Shown: piece after piece, positions 15,974-25,306 of the stretch
Numbering within the stretch: position 1 is the first letter of the stretch
Layout: every line of letters begins with the position of its first letter
DNA from: Myxococcus sp.
GTDB lineage: Bacteria > Myxococcota > Myxococcia > Myxococcales > Myxococcaceae
DNA: 49,464 nucleotides
Reading direction: 5' to 3'
Assembly: GCA_014879945.1 (NCBI GenBank)
Contig: JACSRE010000174.1
Coordinates: 1 to 49,464, forward strand
Notes under the pieces: model-generated
The model's input: only the letters and a program-made list of their open reading frames with translations
Told to the model about the DNA's origin: nothing
Databases searched by the model: none
Translations under genes and position numbers: made by a program

Positions 15974-17722
15974 ATGTTCATGACGACGACGCGCTGGGTG
16001 ATGACCGGGTTCATCTGCGGGGCGCTGCTGTCTGCGACCGCCTCGTGTGGCCCGCAGCAGTGCACGCCCACCACGTGCACCGGGTGCTGCGACTCGAGCA
16101 ACCGCTGTCAACAGGGGAACCAGAACAGCGTCTGCGGCTCGAAGGGCGCGGCGTGCACCTCGTGCTCCCTCGGCCAGGCCTGCAGCTTCGGCGGCGTCTG
16201 CACCGGCGGCACCGGCGGCAACAACGCCGGCGGCGGCACCTCGGTCACCGGCGGCGGCTTCGCGACGGGCGGCGGCACCGCGGTGGGCGGAGGCTTCGCG
16301 ACCGGCGGCGGGAACGCGACCGGCGGCGGCACCGTCACCGGCGGCGGGAACGCGACCGGCGGCGGCACCGTCACCGGCGGCGGGAGCGCGACCGGCGGCG
16401 GCACCGTCACCGGCGGCGGGAGCGCGACCGGCGGCGGCACCGCGGCCTGCTCGCCTCAGAACTGTCTGGGCTGCTGCCGTGGCGGCACCTGCCAGAACGG
16501 CAACGCGCCGTCGGCCTGCGGTCGCTCCGGCAACACCTGCCTCGACTGCGGCGCCGACTCGTGCAGCGCGTTCGGCACTTGCGTGGGCTCGACCGGCGGT
16601 GGCGCGGGTGGTGGCTCCGGCGGCGGCGCGCCCGCCTGCAACACCTGCCTGGCGCAGACCGGCGGGCAGATCGTCTGCGTGCCCCAGGGCACCAACCTCA
16701 ACGTCACCACCTGCGGCAACAACGGCACCTTCTGTCAGAACTGCGTGCGCAACGGCTTCACCGCCTGCACCAACGGCACCTGCACCGGCGCCTCGACGGG
16801 CGGGGGCAGCGCGACCGGTGGGGGCAGCGCGACGGGCGGCGGCAGCGCCACCGGCGGCGGCAGTGGCGGCGGGGCGCCCTCGAGCGGCGTCGGCTCGCCT
16901 TGCACCAGCGCCGCCCAGTGCACCCCCAGCCTGGGGCCCACGGCCATCTGCAAGACGCAGACGAACCCCTCGCCTGGCTTCTCTCCCACCTTCTTCCAGC
17001 AGGGCTTCTGCACCCTGCCCTGCACCGCCAACGGCCAGGCGAACTGCGGCGCCGGCAACGTCTGCGCGGGCGGCACCAGCTCGACGCCGGCCCTCTACAA
17101 CGAGACGGCACGCTACTGCGTCAACGGCTGCGCCATGCGCGGCCAGTGCGCGCCGGGGCTCGAGTGCGTCGACGTCGGCGACAGCCAGGCGACCTCGACC
17201 AACGGCGGCTGCTGGCTCGACCTCACGGGGCCGGGCGCCACCTTCACCGGCGGCGGCCTGCCCACGAACCTCGGCGCCGCCTGCAGCACCAGCACCGGCT
17301 GCTCCAACCCACCCGACCCGGCCCTCGGCGCGTGCTTCGGAGGCTCCGAGCTTCCCTTCACCGGCTTCACCGGAGGCTTGTGCATGACGTACACGGGGTT
17401 CGCCCCCGACTCGTACTGCGTGCAGGCCAACGGCATGGAGGTGCTGCTGCGCACCCGCTCCGACGGCGGCTATGACTTCTGGTGCGGCCAGGCCTGCCTC
17501 ACGCTGGGCAGCGCGCCCCGGCCGGGCTACCGCTGCGCGCCGGTGTACTTCCCCGACGCCGGCCTCAAGGGCGGCATGGTGTGGCGAGAGGTCTGCGCCA
17601 CCAACACCGACTGCGCCAACGTGACCGGCGCGACCCAGTGCAACACCACCTACGGCCAGTGCTGCGTCACCAGCACCTCGGCGTTGACGGCGCGGGACTG
17701 CACCGGCCTCACCGGGCTCTGA
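15974..17722 (+). CDS. Cys-rich lipoprotein with Gly-repeat linkers
   Basis: A 582-aa exported protein. A GGGAG sequence ten bases upstream supports the ATG at 15974; the ATG at 15980 is an alternative. The signal sequence ends in SATASC with Cys25 as probable lipid site. Small Cys-rich modules (QQCTPTTCTGCCDSSNRCQ, NCLGCCRGGTCQNG and similar) alternate with Gly/Thr linkers built from ATGGGTVTGGGN units (about residues 90-157) and from SATGGG units (about 275-300). The C-terminal half holds further Cys-rich blocks (CTSAAQC, CSTSTGCSNPP, CVTST). This style of surface protein is frequent in myxobacteria. The biochemical role is unknown. Confidence 0.85.
   Translation: MFMTTTRWVMTGFICGALLSATASCGPQQCTPTTCTGCCDSSNRCQQGNQNSVCGSKGAACTSCSLGQACSFGGVCTGGTGGNNAGGGTSVTGGGFATGGGTAVGGGFATGGGNATGGGTVTGGGNATGGGTVTGGGSATGGGTVTGGGSATGGGTAACSPQNCLGCCRGGTCQNGNAPSACGRSGNTCLDCGADSCSAFGTCVGSTGGGAGGGSGGGAPACNTCLAQTGGQIVCVPQGTNLNVTTCGNNGTFCQNCVRNGFTACTNGTCTGASTGGGSATGGGSATGGGSATGGGSGGGAPSSGVGSPCTSAAQCTPSLGPTAICKTQTNPSPGFSPTFFQQGFCTLPCTANGQANCGAGNVCAGGTSSTPALYNETARYCVNGCAMRGQCAPGLECVDVGDSQATSTNGGCWLDLTGPGATFTGGGLPTNLGAACSTSTGCSNPPDPALGACFGGSELPFTGFTGGLCMTYTGFAPDSYCVQANGMEVLLRTRSDGGYDFWCGQACLTLGSAPRPGYRCAPVYFPDAGLKGGMVWREVCATNTDCANVTGATQCNTTYGQCCVTSTSALTARDCTGLTGL
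16255..16443 (+). repeat. In-frame 36-bp Gly/Thr linker repeat
   Basis: About four near-identical 36-bp units (gcgaccggcggcggcaccgt followed by caccggcggcggga and ac or gc) encode ATGGGTVTGGG plus N or S. They are preceded by looser FATGGG variants. The shift from N to S units (GGGN twice, then GGGS twice) suggests recent block duplication. A related shorter array occurs at about 16798-16870. Confidence 0.85.
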
Positions 17723-17730
17723 CGCACCAC

Positions 17731-17752
17731 GCGCGGCCACTGGCCACGCGCC
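17731..17752. terminator. Possible bidirectional terminator hairpin between convergent genes
   Basis: gcgcggcca and tggccacgcgc form an imperfect GC-rich stem with one bulged base, lying exactly in the 31-base gap between two convergent genes. There is no T-run, so intrinsic termination is uncertain. Confidence 0.3.
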
Positions 17753-17753
17753 A

Positions 17754-19076
17754 TCACGTCGCGGTGACGCGGGAGCGCAGCTCGTCGGCCACCGCGTCGA
17801 TGCGCCGGGCCAGGGTCGCGCCCTCGGCGAGCAGGCGGGCCTTGAGCCGTGACCTCGAGAAGAAGAGGAAGAAGACGCGCGCGTCGCGGAGCGCGGCGGC
17901 GCGGCGCTCGAAGTACCAGCGGGTGAAGAGCGCCAGCGGCGGCACCCCCCCGAGGGCGACGAGGCCCGCCACCGGCCCCGCGCTCCACCAGGAGAGCGCC
18001 ACCACCAGCGCCCACCAGAAGGGCGCGAGCAACAGCAGCGTCAGCACCTTCACCGTCGACTCGGTGTCCTTGCCCGGCTTCGTGGCCAACACCACGGCGA
18101 TGGGGACCCAGTAGGGCACGAAGAACACCACCATGCCGACGAAGAAGAGGGGCAGCCCCAGGAGCCAGACGAGGTTGCGGCCGACGAAGCGCGCGACGGT
18201 GGCCGAGCGGTACTGAAACGTCAGCTCCTCGGGGCGCACCTGCACGAGGTCGAGCCGGCGCCGAAACGACACCACCTCAGCCTTCAGCGCGTCGAACCGC
18301 TCAGGCTGCTCGGCGCGCAACAGGCGCAGGCCGCGCGCGAAGGCCTTCTGCCGCTCGACGTCACCGGCCCGGTCGCCGCGCTCGAGCGCGTAGAGGGCCT
18401 CGGCGGTCTCGACCAGGGGCAGGTCCTCCCACTGCTCCAGGTTCAAGGTGAGGGCCGCGAGCGCGGCGCCGATGGCGTCGGTGAGGCGCCGCACCGCCTC
18501 GGCGTCGCTCGAGCCCTGGCCCGTCGAGAAGGCCGACACCTCGAGCGCCGCGCCCGCCTCGACGTGCACCGCGCTGCGGAACCGGTTCTTCTCGGCGTAG
18601 GTGATGCCCACCGGCACGATGCGCACCGGCGCGCCCTTCGCGAAGGCGTCGAGGGCGATGCGCGCGCAGCCCGTCTTCAGGTCCGACAGCCGCGGCTCCG
18701 AGTGGCTCTTGCCCTCGGGGAAGAGCGTGAGGGCGCGGCCTGCCAGCAGCGCGTCGACGCTCGCCGTCAGCGTCGAGTCGTTCTTCGAGGTGTCACCCGC
18801 CCCGTCCTGCTTGCGGAAGACGGGGAGCGCGTCGAGCCCCTCGAGGATCCACCCCAGCACCGGCATGCGGAACAGCGGCGCCTTGGCGAGGAAGGTGACG
18901 CGGCGCTCCACCAGCATGAAGAGCAGGCCGGGGTCGACGAGCCCGTTGGGGTGGTTGCCGACGAAGATGACGGGCCCGTCGGCCGAGAGCGCGCGGGTCG
19001 GGTCGACCACCGCCTCGACCCGGAAGAAGTTGCGAAACAGCAGCGCCACCACCAGCCGAAACGCTCGGTAGAACAC
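17754..19076 (-). CDS. PlsC-family phospholipid acyltransferase
   Basis: A 440-aa membrane-associated acyltransferase, GTG start. The acyltransferase block has NHPNGLVDP (the HX4D-type motif with H42 and D48 spaced as HxxxxxD), then FLAKAPLFRMPVLGWILEG and FPEGKSHSEP (block III, 119-128), and VRIVPVGITY. The HPNG variant occurs in glycerol-phosphate acyltransferases related to yeast Gpt2/Sct1. The C-terminal third (about 300-390) has two or three hydrophobic segments, more than in simple PlsC. The likely reaction is acylation of glycerol-3-phosphate or lysophosphatidate. The extra C-terminal membrane region makes the exact substrate uncertain. Confidence 0.88.
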   Translation of the reverse strand: MFYRAFRLVVALLFRNFFRVEAVVDPTRALSADGPVIFVGNHPNGLVDPGLLFMLVERRVTFLAKAPLFRMPVLGWILEGLDALPVFRKQDGAGDTSKNDSTLTASVDALLAGRALTLFPEGKSHSEPRLSDLKTGCARIALDAFAKGAPVRIVPVGITYAEKNRFRSAVHVEAGAALEVSAFSTGQGSSDAEAVRRLTDAIGAALAALTLNLEQWEDLPLVETAEALYALERGDRAGDVERQKAFARGLRLLRAEQPERFDALKAEVVSFRRRLDLVQVRPEELTFQYRSATVARFVGRNLVWLLGLPLFFVGMVVFFVPYWVPIAVVLATKPGKDTESTVKVLTLLLLAPFWWALVVALSWWSAGPVAGLVALGGVPPLALFTRWYFERRAAALRDARVFFLFFSRSRLKARLLAEGATLARRIDAVADELRSRVTAT

Positions 19077-19085
19077 GCCTTGGGC

Positions 19086-19295
19086 CTAGCGCTTGGTGTC
19101 GGTGCGCTGGAGGTAGTCCTGCTTCGTCTCGTAGCCCTCGCGCGCGAGGCGCTGCTTCTCGATGAAGTCGGCGGCCTCTTTGAGGGCCTTCGACAGCGTG
19201 CGCAGGCCGTCGGTGACGGCGCGCTCGAGCCTGGCCTGGCGCTCGGCGCGGGCCGGAGCGGAGTTTTCGCGGCGGAAGAGCAGTGGTAGGCGCAT
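19086..19295 (-). CDS. Small conserved-looking hypothetical protein
   Basis: From the ATG at 19295 this is 69 aa, highly charged and predicted largely helical (ARLERAVTDGLRTLSKALKE, then ADFIEKQRLAREGYETKQDY). It lies nine bases downstream of the acyltransferase gene's start region on the same strand, and diverges from the dehydrogenase gene at 19336, so the 40-base gap would carry both promoters. It may form an operon with the acyltransferase. I do not recognise a family. Confidence 0.65.
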   Translation of the reverse strand: MRLPLLFRRENSAPARAERQARLERAVTDGLRTLSKALKEAADFIEKQRLAREGYETKQDYLQRTDTKR

Positions 19296-19335
19296 GGCTC
19301 GCGTGGGCACTCTACGCCTGCCGCTGGAGCAATTC

Positions 19336-20241
19336 ATGAGCATCCGACACGTGGGCTTCCTCGGCATGGGCCTGATGGGCAGCCGCATGGCCGCAAACCT
19401 CAAGAAGAAGGGCTTCGAGGTGACGGTGTGGAACCGCACCCCCGCCGCCGCGCGGGCGCTCGAGGCCGCTGGGGTGCACGTGGCGCAGACGCCCGCCGAG
19501 GTCGCCGCGAAGGTCGACGCCTTCTGCACCTGCGTCGCCGACGTGGCCGCGCTGCGCGAGGTGGCCCTGGGGCCCGGGGGCCTGCTCTCGACCGCGAAGG
19601 CCGGCCAGCTCTTCATCGACTTCTCCACCGTCTCGGTGGCGCTGGTGAGCGAGCTGGGCGCGGCGTTCGGCGCGAAGGGCGTCGAGGTCATCGACGCGCC
19701 GGTGACCGGGTCGAAGGGCGGCGCCGAGAAGGGCACGCTCGTCATCATGGCGGGCGGCGCCGAGAAGGCCATGGCGCGCGCGCAGCCGCTGTTCGAGGCG
19801 GTGGGTGAGAAGGTGGTGCACTGCGGCGCGCTGGGCGCGGGCACCCAGGTGAAGCTGGCCGGCAACGGGCTCATCGCGGCGATGCTCCAGGCGTTCTCGG
19901 AGGGCATGCTGCTGACCTCGAAGGCCGGCGTCGACCCGCGGCGCTTCATCGAGGTGGTGCAGGCCTCGGGGTTCCGCTCGCCGTACTTCGACTTCAAGGG
20001 CAAGGCGCTGCTGGAGCACGACTTCACCACGCACTTCTCCATCGACCTGATGCACAAGGACCTCTCGCTGCTGCTGGACAACGCGGCGGCGCACAGGGTG
20101 CCGACGCCGTGCGCCGCGGCGATGCGCGAGACGTACGCGGTCGCCCGCGCCGCCGGAAAAGGCGCGCAGGACATCGGCGCCGTGGTGACGGCCTACGAGG
20201 AGCTCGTCGGCCACCGCATCGGCCAGTCGGCAAGCCCCTGA
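19336..20241 (+). CDS. NAD(P)-dependent beta-hydroxyacid dehydrogenase
   Basis: A 301-aa enzyme of the 3-hydroxyisobutyrate dehydrogenase / GLYR family. The Rossmann motif GFLGMGLMGSRMA lies at the N-terminus, followed by VTVWNRTP, where the Arg after the second strand suggests NADP preference. The substrate-binding signature is DAPVTGSKGGAEKGTL and the catalytic Lys173 lies in GAGTQVKLAGNGL. The ATG at 19336 follows GGAG and removes a low-quality extension. Likely substrates are small beta-hydroxyacids or the matching semialdehydes (glyoxylate, succinic semialdehyde). The short gap (14 bases) to the next gene suggests co-transcription. Confidence 0.9.
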   Translation: MSIRHVGFLGMGLMGSRMAANLKKKGFEVTVWNRTPAAARALEAAGVHVAQTPAEVAAKVDAFCTCVADVAALREVALGPGGLLSTAKAGQLFIDFSTVSVALVSELGAAFGAKGVEVIDAPVTGSKGGAEKGTLVIMAGGAEKAMARAQPLFEAVGEKVVHCGALGAGTQVKLAGNGLIAAMLQAFSEGMLLTSKAGVDPRRFIEVVQASGFRSPYFDFKGKALLEHDFTTHFSIDLMHKDLSLLLDNAAAHRVPTPCAAAMRETYAVARAAGKGAQDIGAVVTAYEELVGHRIGQSASP

Positions 20242-20255
20242 AGGAGACGAGCCTC

Positions 20256-20849
20256 ATGTCGACGACGCAGCGCGCAGCCCTGGCAGCGGTGTCCGTGGCC
20301 CTGGTGGCCCTGGGCCTCTTCCTCATCCTCGATGACGACGCGGCGCCGGCGCCGGGCGTGGCGCCGCTCGAGGCCGCTCCGCCGCCCGCGCTGGAGCCGT
20401 CGCCCGCCGTCGCCGCGCCGTCGGTTGCGCCGGTGGTGCCGCCGGTGGCCGAGGCCGTCATCGTCGAGGCTGGCGTTGACGCCGGCGCCGCCTCGACCGG
20501 GAGCCCGCCCCACGTCGAGCTGGCGCCTTCTCCGTTCGAGACCTCTGACTCGGCGGAGCTGCAGTACGCGGTGAAGCTGGTGCTCAGCGACACCTCGGGG
20601 CCCTACGAGTGGCGCAACGCCGTCGAGGTCTTTCGACGCTGCCTCGACCAGAGCCCGCTCAACCACCTGTGCAAGCGCGGCCTCTACGCGGCCTGGGAGC
20701 GCCTCGACAGCGACGGGGGCCGCCCGACGGCGTTGTCGGCCGAGGGGCCCCTGGCGGTGGACCCGGCGGGGGTGCGGCGCGCCACCACCGACCGGCCCGA
20801 CGGCATCGAGGCGCCCTCGCTGAAGGCCCGCATGCCCGTCGCCGAGTGA
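20256..20849 (+). CDS. Membrane-anchored Ala/Pro-rich hypothetical protein
   Basis: A 197-aa protein. AAGGAG nine bases before the ATG at 20256 fixes the start. Residues about 8-25 form one hydrophobic segment (ALAAVSVALVALGLFLIL), followed by a 60-residue Ala/Pro/Val linker. A compact C-terminal domain begins near residue 90 (SDSAELQYAVKLVLSDTSG, then NAVEVFRRCLDQSPLNHLCK) and looks like one or two helical repeat units. It is probably a single-pass inner-membrane protein with a periplasmic domain. It precedes a membrane kinase gene but no functional link is shown. Confidence 0.75.
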   Translation: MSTTQRAALAAVSVALVALGLFLILDDDAAPAPGVAPLEAAPPPALEPSPAVAAPSVAPVVPPVAEAVIVEAGVDAGAASTGSPPHVELAPSPFETSDSAELQYAVKLVLSDTSGPYEWRNAVEVFRRCLDQSPLNHLCKRGLYAAWERLDSDGGRPTALSAEGPLAVDPAGVRRATTDRPDGIEAPSLKARMPVAE

Positions 20850-20915
20850 AGCGGCCGCGAGCGAAAGTGAAGCAACCAGAATCCTTCCGGGCCCGGGTCT
20901 CGTAGCATCGGCCTC

Positions 20916-22550
20916 GTGGCCTCTGCCGGACAACGCGCGCTCGCAGAGCACCTGAGGCGAGACGCGCCGCAGCGCGAGGCCTCGGTCGCGCGCTTCATGA
21001 GCGTGGCGAGCACGCTGTCGATGGTGGCGGCGTTCGCGCTCGGGGCGCTCATCGGCCGGACGCTCAGCGTGCTGCTGGGCGTGCTGCTGCTGGTGTTGTC
21101 GGTGTACTTCTTCATTCAGGACCGGGCGCTGCGGCGCGGCTGGTACCGGCCCGCGCTGCGGTGGGTGAACGTGGCGGTCGAGGTCTCGGCGCCGTCGCTC
21201 CTCTTCCTGGCGGACAGCCAGCTCTACAGCGTCGAGTACGCGCTGACGGCGCCGCCGCTGGTGTTGTGGGGCACCCTGGTGGCGCTGTCTGGGTTTCGCG
21301 GGAGCAAGGCCCTCTCCATCGGCGCCGGGGCCATCGCGGCGACCGAGTACGCGCTGCTGTACCTGCTGGTGGCGTGGCCGAAGCTGCCCCCCGACGCGCT
21401 GGTGACGCTGCAGCCGCCGCTGTTCGCGGTGCGGGTGCTGCTGCTCTTCTCGGCGGGCGTGGTGACGGCCGTCTTCGTGGGGCACTTCAACCGGCGCGCG
21501 GCCGAGGCGCTGACCGCCGTGCGCGTCAACGACGTGATGGGCAAGTACCTGCTGCACGAGCGCATCGGCGCGGGCGGCATGGCCGAGGTGTTCAAGGCCA
21601 CCTACAGCCCCGAGGGCGGCTTCGAGAAGACGGTGGCGCTCAAGAAGATCCTCCCGTCGCTGGGCGCCGACGCCGAGTTCCTCAAGCTGTTCCGCCTCGA
21701 GGCCGAGCTGTGCAGCCGGCTCAACCACCCCAACGTGGTGCAGGTGCTCGACTTCGGGCGGCACAGCGACGCCTTCTTCCTCGCGATGGAGTTCATCGAC
21801 GGCCTCTCGCTCAAGCGGGTGCTCGACGTGTACCAGGGCGTGGGCATGCCGCTGTCGGCGGTGACGTACCTGGGCGTGGAGCTCTGTCGCGCGCTCGACT
21901 ACGTGCACCGGCGGGTCGGGCCCGATGGCCAGCCGATGAACCTGATTCACCGCGACCTGAACCCGCCCAACGTGCTGCTCTCGGTGCTGGGCGAGGTGAA
22001 GGTGGCTGACTTCGGCATCGCGCGCGCCGCCTCTCGCGCCGACGTCACGCGGGTGGGCGTGGTGAAGGGCAAGCCGGGCTACCTCGCGCCAGAGCAGGCC
22101 GCTGGCGAGCAAATCGACGGGCGGGTCGACCTCTTCGCGCTGGGGGTGACGCTGCACGAGGCGCTCACCGGGCGCCGGCTCTTCCCCATCGGCGACGACG
22201 CGGCCTCGCTCAACGCGGTCTTCACCATGCCGATTCCGAAGCCGTCACGGCTGCGGCCCGAGGTGCCGGCCGGCGTCGACCAGGTGGTGATGAAGCTGCT
22301 GGAGCGCGAGCTGGGCGACCGCACCCGGTCTGCCCGCGAGGCGCTCGAGGCGCTGCTGGCGGTGAGCGGCGTCGGGGCGCCCTACCCGACCGGCCAACAA
22401 GAGCTGGCGGCGGCGGTGAAGCGCGCGGCGGCGGAGTGGCCCGAGCTGGCGCGGCGAGCGACCGCGGCGGCGATGGCCCAGGCCAGCACCGACGTGGCGT
22501 CGAGCCCGGTGGGGGCGACCGACGCGAACAAGCCGCTGTTGCCCTGGTAG
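20916..22550 (+). CDS. Ser/Thr protein kinase with N-terminal membrane domain
   Basis: A 544-aa protein, GTG start. Residues about 30-190 hold around six hydrophobic segments. The kinase domain follows: P-loop GAGGMAEVF (218-226), VALKK with catalytic K243, alphaC E263, HRDLNPPN with D347 and DFG with D365. It then has KGKPGYLAPEQ. All catalytic residues are present, so it should be active. Most bacterial PknB-like kinases have the kinase first and the membrane segment after it; here the order is reversed, with the kinase C-terminal and cytoplasmic. Such kinases are abundant in myxobacteria. Its input and target are unknown. Confidence 0.92.
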   Translation: MASAGQRALAEHLRRDAPQREASVARFMSVASTLSMVAAFALGALIGRTLSVLLGVLLLVLSVYFFIQDRALRRGWYRPALRWVNVAVEVSAPSLLFLADSQLYSVEYALTAPPLVLWGTLVALSGFRGSKALSIGAGAIAATEYALLYLLVAWPKLPPDALVTLQPPLFAVRVLLLFSAGVVTAVFVGHFNRRAAEALTAVRVNDVMGKYLLHERIGAGGMAEVFKATYSPEGGFEKTVALKKILPSLGADAEFLKLFRLEAELCSRLNHPNVVQVLDFGRHSDAFFLAMEFIDGLSLKRVLDVYQGVGMPLSAVTYLGVELCRALDYVHRRVGPDGQPMNLIHRDLNPPNVLLSVLGEVKVADFGIARAASRADVTRVGVVKGKPGYLAPEQAAGEQIDGRVDLFALGVTLHEALTGRRLFPIGDDAASLNAVFTMPIPKPSRLRPEVPAGVDQVVMKLLERELGDRTRSAREALEALLAVSGVGAPYPTGQQELAAAVKRAAAEWPELARRATAAAMAQASTDVASSPVGATDANKPLLPW

Positions 22551-22596
22551 CAGCGGGCGCAGCCAAAGCGCCGGCCGAAGCTGGTAGACCGCCGGC

Positions 22597-25266
22597 ATGA
22601 TGCGAGACGCCACGCCGAAGACCATTCGCCTGTCCGAGTACACGCCGCCGCCGTTCAGCATCGAGCGCGTGGCCCTCACCTTCGACCTCGACCTCGACCA
22701 CACCGTCGTGGAGTCGGAGCTCGTCATCGTCAGGCGCCCCGGCGTCACGGGGCCGGTGATGCTCGACGGCGACGTCGACGCCGAGGGCTCGGGCGCGCTC
22801 CTCTCCATCACCCTCGACGGGGTGGCGCTGCCGGCGTCGGCGTACACGGTCGATGGTGGGCTGACGCTCCACGCGCCGCCGGATCGCTTCACGCTCAAGA
22901 CGCGCCGCCGCCTCACGCCCGCGAAGAACAAGAACCTCGAGGGGCTCTACGCCTCGTCGGGCAACCTCTTCACCCAGTGCGAGGCCGAGGGCTTTCGCAA
23001 GATCACCTGGTACGCCGACCGCCCCGACGTGATGAGCGTCTTCACCGTCACGCTGCGCGCCGACCCCGAGCGCTTCCCGGTGCTGCTCAGCAACGGCAAC
23101 AAGGTGCGCGAAGGCGTCGAGGTCGTCGACGGCAAGCAGCGCCGCGTCGCGGTGTGGCACGACCCGCACAAGAAGCCCTGCTACCTGTTCGCGGTCGTCG
23201 CCGGCACGCTGGTGGCGCGCTCCGACACCTTCACCACCATGAGCGGCAAGGCGGTCGCCCTCAACGTGTGGGTGCGCGCCCACGACCTCGACCAGACCGC
23301 GCACTGCATGGACAGCCTCAAGAAGTCGATGCGCTGGGACGAGACGCGCTTCGGCCGGGAGTACGACCTCGACGTCTTCAACCTCGTCGCCGTGTCCGAC
23401 TTCAACATGGGCGCGATGGAGAACAAGGGCCTCAACGTCTTCAACACCAAGTTCGTGCTCGCGCGGCCCGACACGGCCACCGACGTGGACTTCGCGGGCA
23501 TCGAAGGCGTGGTGGGCCACGAGTACTTCCACAACTGGTCGGGCAACCGCGTCACCTGCCGCGACTGGTTTCAGCTCTCGCTGAAAGAGGGCTTCACCGT
23601 CTTCCGCGACCAGGAGTTCTCGGCCGACGTCGGCTCGCGCGCCGTCAAGCGCATCGAAGAGGTGCGGCGCCTGCGCAGCCTGCAGTTCCCCGAAGACCAG
23701 GGCCCCACCGCGCACCCGGTTCGCCCCGACAGCTACGTCGAGATCTCGAACTTCTACACCGTCACCATCTACGAGAAGGGCGCCGAGGTGGTGCGCATGT
23801 ACCTCACGCTGCTGGGCGAAGAGACCTTCCGCAAGGGCACCGACCTCTACTTCAGCCGGCACGACGGCCAGGCGGTGACGACGGACGACTTCCTGGCGTG
23901 CATGGCCGAGGTGAGCGGGCGCGACTTCACCCAGTTCTCGCGTTGGTACTCGCAGGCCGGCACGCCGAGAGTGAAGTCGAAGGGCACGTGGGACGCGGCG
24001 AAGGGCACCTGGACGCTGACGCTCACCCAGACGGTGCCCGCGACGCCGGGCCAGAGCGAGAAGCTGCCGATGCTGGTGCCGGTGACGACCGCGTTGTTGG
24101 GCAGCGACGGCGAGCGGCTCCCGCTGGTGGTCGACGGCGTCGCGCGCGGCACCGAGTGCGTGCTCGAGCTGACCCAGGCGGAGCAGCGCTTCGTCTTCTC
24201 AGGGCTGTCGCACCCGCCGGTGCCGTCGCTGCTGCGTGGGTTCTCGGCGCCCATCATCCTCGAGACCGACGACGACGAGGCCGCCCTCCTCTTCCGGCTC
24301 GCGCACGACGACGACGCCTTCAACCGCGTCGAGGCCGGCCAGGAGCTGTTCCTGCGCCACCTCTTCGCGAGCATCGCGGCGATTCAAGGTGGCGCCGAGC
24401 CCGTCGCTCCTTCTGCGAAGCTGCTCGACGCGGTGAAGACGGCGCTGGCGACCGCACTCACGACCGCTGGCGACCCGGCGCTGCTCGCCCTGGCGCTGAG
24501 CGTGCCCGGCATCGACGTCATCGGTGACCGGCTGGCGTGGGCCGACTACGCGAGCGCCCACCGCGCCCGGGAGCACCTGGTGACGGCGCTGGCGACGGCG
24601 CTGCTGCCCCTCGTCAGCCAGGTTGACGCGCACCTCTCGAGGTCGCTCGACGGCGCGCCCTACCGCTTCACGCCCGACGACGTGGGCCGCCGCAGCCTGC
24701 GCAACGTGCTGGTGGCCTGGCGCGCGCGCCTGGCCGACGGCGAGGCACACGTGCTGGCGCATCACCGTCGCGCGGGCTCGATGACCGACACCCAGGCGGC
24801 GCTCTCGTTGCTCTCGAGCACCACCAGCCCCGCGCGCGACGAGGCGTTCAAGGCCTTCTACGCGCAGTGGAAGGACGAGGCGCTGATGGTGGACAAGTGG
24901 TTCGCGCTCCAGGCCACCAGCACCCGGCCGCAGGCGCTCGACGACGTGATGGCGCTGATGAAGCACGAGGCCTTCACGCTCGAGAACCCCAACCGCGCGC
25001 GCTCGCTCATCGCCGCGCTCGGCATGAGCAACCCGCTGCGGTTCCACGAGGCGAGCGGAAGGGGCTACGCCTTCCTCGGGGAGCAGGTGCGCGCGCTCGA
25101 CGCCTTCAACCCGCAGATCGCCGCGCGCATGCTGACGCCGTTGACGCGGTGGAAGCGGCAGGACGCCCCGAGGCAGGCGCTGATGAAGCGGGAGCTGCAG
25201 CGAATCCTCGATCGCGAGGGCTGCAGCAAGGACGTCTACGAGATCGTCACCAAGTCGCTTGCGTAG
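22597..25266 (+). CDS. pepN: Aminopeptidase N (M1 family)
   Basis: An 889-aa zinc metallopeptidase that removes N-terminal residues from peptides in the cytoplasm. The exopeptidase motif is GAMEN (272-276). The zinc site is H308-E309-x2-H312 (HEYFHNWSGNRVT) with E331 in LKEGFTVFRDQEF. Length and the long helical C-terminal region (HRRAGSMTDTQAALSLLSS, LENPNRARSLIAALGMSNP) match the E. coli-type PepN. Two adjacent ATG codons open the gene; the first is used here. No signal peptide is present. It appears to be a single-gene unit. Confidence 0.97.
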   Translation: MMRDATPKTIRLSEYTPPPFSIERVALTFDLDLDHTVVESELVIVRRPGVTGPVMLDGDVDAEGSGALLSITLDGVALPASAYTVDGGLTLHAPPDRFTLKTRRRLTPAKNKNLEGLYASSGNLFTQCEAEGFRKITWYADRPDVMSVFTVTLRADPERFPVLLSNGNKVREGVEVVDGKQRRVAVWHDPHKKPCYLFAVVAGTLVARSDTFTTMSGKAVALNVWVRAHDLDQTAHCMDSLKKSMRWDETRFGREYDLDVFNLVAVSDFNMGAMENKGLNVFNTKFVLARPDTATDVDFAGIEGVVGHEYFHNWSGNRVTCRDWFQLSLKEGFTVFRDQEFSADVGSRAVKRIEEVRRLRSLQFPEDQGPTAHPVRPDSYVEISNFYTVTIYEKGAEVVRMYLTLLGEETFRKGTDLYFSRHDGQAVTTDDFLACMAEVSGRDFTQFSRWYSQAGTPRVKSKGTWDAAKGTWTLTLTQTVPATPGQSEKLPMLVPVTTALLGSDGERLPLVVDGVARGTECVLELTQAEQRFVFSGLSHPPVPSLLRGFSAPIILETDDDEAALLFRLAHDDDAFNRVEAGQELFLRHLFASIAAIQGGAEPVAPSAKLLDAVKTALATALTTAGDPALLALALSVPGIDVIGDRLAWADYASAHRAREHLVTALATALLPLVSQVDAHLSRSLDGAPYRFTPDDVGRRSLRNVLVAWRARLADGEAHVLAHHRRAGSMTDTQAALSLLSSTTSPARDEAFKAFYAQWKDEALMVDKWFALQATSTRPQALDDVMALMKHEAFTLENPNRARSLIAALGMSNPLRFHEASGRGYAFLGEQVRALDAFNPQIAARMLTPLTRWKRQDAPRQALMKRELQRILDREGCSKDVYEIVTKSLA

Positions 25267-25306
25267 GTTGTTCGTCAGGTCGCCGGTAGCCGAAGGTCAG
25301 CCGAGC

